Part shown: piece by piece, positions 6,802 to 7,908 of the stretch
Layout of the letters: each line of letters begins with the position of its first letter
Position numbering within the stretch: the stretch's first letter is position 1
Translations under genes and position numbers: made by a program
Assembly (NCBI GenBank): GCA_021604265.1
Contig: BQIY01000081.1
Coordinates: forward strand, 1-7,908
Length of the DNA stretch: 7,908 nt
Direction of reading: 5' to 3'
Source of the DNA: Nitrospirales bacterium
GTDB taxonomy: Bacteria > Nitrospirota > Nitrospiria > Nitrospirales > UBA8639
Notes under the pieces: model-generated
The model's input: the letters and a program-made list of their open reading frames with translations, nothing else
Database searches by the model: none
What the model was told of the DNA's origin: nothing

Positions 6802-7392
6802 GGTCCATTCACATCAGTATTCTCTACGCTCTTTTTAAGAATGATCGCGCGTCTCCCTTCCCTCCTCCCGTAGTTAATTGATGGTGAGTAACGATGTGGC
6901 CTGACCTCAGCAGCCGGTCCACTCAAAAACAATCTCTCAGACCACCTCCAACTCCCGATAAAATATACAGTCATGCCATAACCATATAGTCACACATGAG
7001 ACATAACGGCATACAACGGTTCTCAGTTATTAAGAATTTCTGAAAATATGCCGAAGAAGGAAAGAGCACACAAGTGCAGGACGTTGAAGTCCCTCACCTA
7101 ACCTATTAGCCATTTCTAATAATTTACGACTTTACGGCTTAGGTTATGCTACGAGGCGACCTGCCATCAACACTTCAAGCGAGAAATGAACAGGCAACGT
7201 TTTCTGCCCTTCAGTAAGACGAGGACATTCAACAACCGTCACCGAGGCGACCTATAATCAACACTTCAAGCGGGAACTGAGCAGGCAACGTTTTCTACCC
7301 TTCAGTGAGACGAGGACATTCAACACCCGTCGCCGAGGCGACCTTCCTTCTCAGTCAACTAGAACTCATTGGGATTCGCGCTAGATTCCTAC
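6802..7392. other. Long intergenic region without a supported gene
   Basis: This stretch of about 590 bases has stop codons in every frame at short intervals and no open frame with coding character. Its first 300 bases show no clear terminator after the VanZ-family gene and no good promoter pair; a TAAAATATA near 6959-6967 is A/T-rich but lacks a -35 partner. An imperfect inverted repeat (TAACCT at 7099-7104 with AGGTTA at 7141-7146, inner AGCC with GGCT at 7136-7139) lies just before the 91-base tandem repeats described separately. The last 48 bases, up to the next start codon, carry no obvious ribosome site. Confidence 0.6.
7152..7344. repeat. Two 91-base direct tandem repeats plus 11-base third start
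   Basis: Copy 1 is 7152-7242, copy 2 is 7243-7333, and CGAGGCGACCT at 7334-7344 begins a third copy before the match ends. By direct alignment the two copies differ at 10 of 91 positions with no insertions or deletions, about 89 % identity. Each starts with CGAGGCGACCT and contains CAGGCAACGTTTTCT and GACGAGGACATTCAACA. The period is not a multiple of three. On the minus strand copy 1 can be read open for about 30 codons, but the same frame in copy 2 has a TAG and most differences change the residue, so it is not behaving as a gene. The array lies directly upstream of the last gene and could be part of its leader. Its function is unknown. Confidence 0.9.
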
Positions 7393-7908
7393 ATGGACTC
7401 TGACCACTTTATTCGCATTGCAGCCTTTCTCGGTATTCTCACATTCATGGCATGTTGGGAAGTCCTCGCCCCACGACGTCAAACATCTTCATATAAATCA
7501 ACACGCTGGTTAAACAATTTGACAATGTCCGTCATCAATGTCCTTGTCCTGCGTGTTCTCTTCATATCCGGAGCGATAGGCACGGCTAGCGTCGTTGAAG
7601 CAGAAGGCTGGGGACTTCTCAACCACTTGATGTGGCCAGAGTGGGTCGATGGACTGGTCGCTCTGATCGTGCTTGATCTCGTTGTCTACGGACAACACGT
7701 CCTGTTTCATGCCATTCCGTTCTTATGGTGCATGCATAAAGTCCATCATTCTGATATTGAACTTGATGTGACCACTGGTATCCGGTTTCATCCTGGCGAA
7801 ATGATGATCTCCTTGCTCATTAAAATGGGAACGATTCTGTTGGTAGGGATCTCACCTGGCGTGGTATTACTTTTTGAAGTACTGCTCAATGCCACGGCCA
7901 TGTTTAAT
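7393..7908 (+). CDS. Fatty acid hydroxylase / sterol desaturase family membrane protein, 3'-truncated
   Basis: This is the N-terminal 172 residues of a membrane di-iron oxygenase-like protein of the fatty acid hydroxylase superfamily, which acts on lipid or isoprenoid chains. Histidine clusters that bind the two irons are visible: HVLFH (His102 and His106, HxxxH), HKVHH (His115, His118, His119, HxxHH) followed by SD, and RFHPGE with His133. The remaining C-terminal histidine cluster lies beyond the window edge. Hydrophobic segments are at about 6-23, 45-65, 87-105 and 140-165. The frame is open to the last base. The start at 7393 gives a hydrophobic N-terminus of usual form, but no good ribosome site precedes it; a TTG 24 bases upstream is in frame, and a stop lies just before that. 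The substrate cannot be told from sequence. Confidence 0.88.
   Translation, partial: MDSDHFIRIAAFLGILTFMACWEVLAPRRQTSSYKSTRWLNNLTMSVINVLVLRVLFISGAIGTASVVEAEGWGLLNHLMWPEWVDGLVALIVLDLVVYGQHVLFHAIPFLWCMHKVHHSDIELDVTTGIRFHPGEMMISLLIKMGTILLVGISPGVVLLFEVLLNATAMFN

Noticed and set aside
7146..7251. Minus-strand short open frame through repeat copy 1 (about 34 codons).
   Set aside because: The same frame in copy 2 is broken by TAG and most differences between the copies change the residue, so there is no sign of coding constraint.
7096..7344. Integron attC site or CRISPR array.
   Set aside because: ACCTAAC at 7096-7102 fits one attC core box, but the partner GTTATGC does not fit GTTRRRY and there is no cassette or integrase. 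The 91-base units abut without spacers, so they are not CRISPR repeats.
7510..7710. Minus-strand 66-codon open frame.
   Set aside because: It lies wholly within the fatty acid hydroxylase-like gene, whose histidine motifs are clear, and has no coding character of its own.

Overview
The window looks like a piece of a Gram-negative (diderm) chromosome with roughly balanced base composition. It holds an outer-membrane lipid-transport (Mla/MCE) operon and an auxiliary lipoprotein with a clear lipobox. The source organism cannot be fixed from the sequence. The gene style (response-regulator-type SpoIIE phosphatase, RsbW-like kinase, STAS protein, Mla-type ABC transporter) would fit Nitrospirota or a similar lineage, but this is a weak inference.

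Positions 1-4969 are one tightly packed plus-strand gene cluster. It opens with the C-terminal part of a SpoIIE/RsbU-type PP2C phosphatase, cut by the left edge. An RsbW-like ATPase/kinase follows, its start codon overlapping the phosphatase stop, and then a STAS-domain anti-sigma-factor-antagonist-like protein with a DSSG phosphorylation motif. These three make a complete partner-switching set. With no promoter-sized gap the cluster runs on into a lipid ABC transporter: MlaE-type permease, MlaF-type ATPase, MlaD-type MCE protein with a long helical tail, and an ABC-transport auxiliary lipoprotein. The STAS gene overlaps the mlaE start by 14 bases and sits in the place of mlaB. It may therefore be both the regulatory output of the phosphatase/kinase pair and a transporter subunit. 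This possible phospho-switch on lipid transport is the most interesting point in the window.

Positions 4970-6801 hold two further plus-strand envelope genes separated by gaps of about 140-160 bases. One is an unrecognised membrane protein with four predicted membrane segments and a beta-rich C-terminal domain; the other is a VanZ-family membrane protein.

Positions 6802-7392 have no convincing gene. They contain two adjacent, about 89 % identical 91-base direct repeats plus an 11-base start of a third copy, just upstream of the last gene. That gene is a fatty acid hydroxylase/sterol desaturase family membrane di-iron enzyme, cut by the right edge. All genes lie on the plus strand and most concern the cell envelope or membrane lipids.
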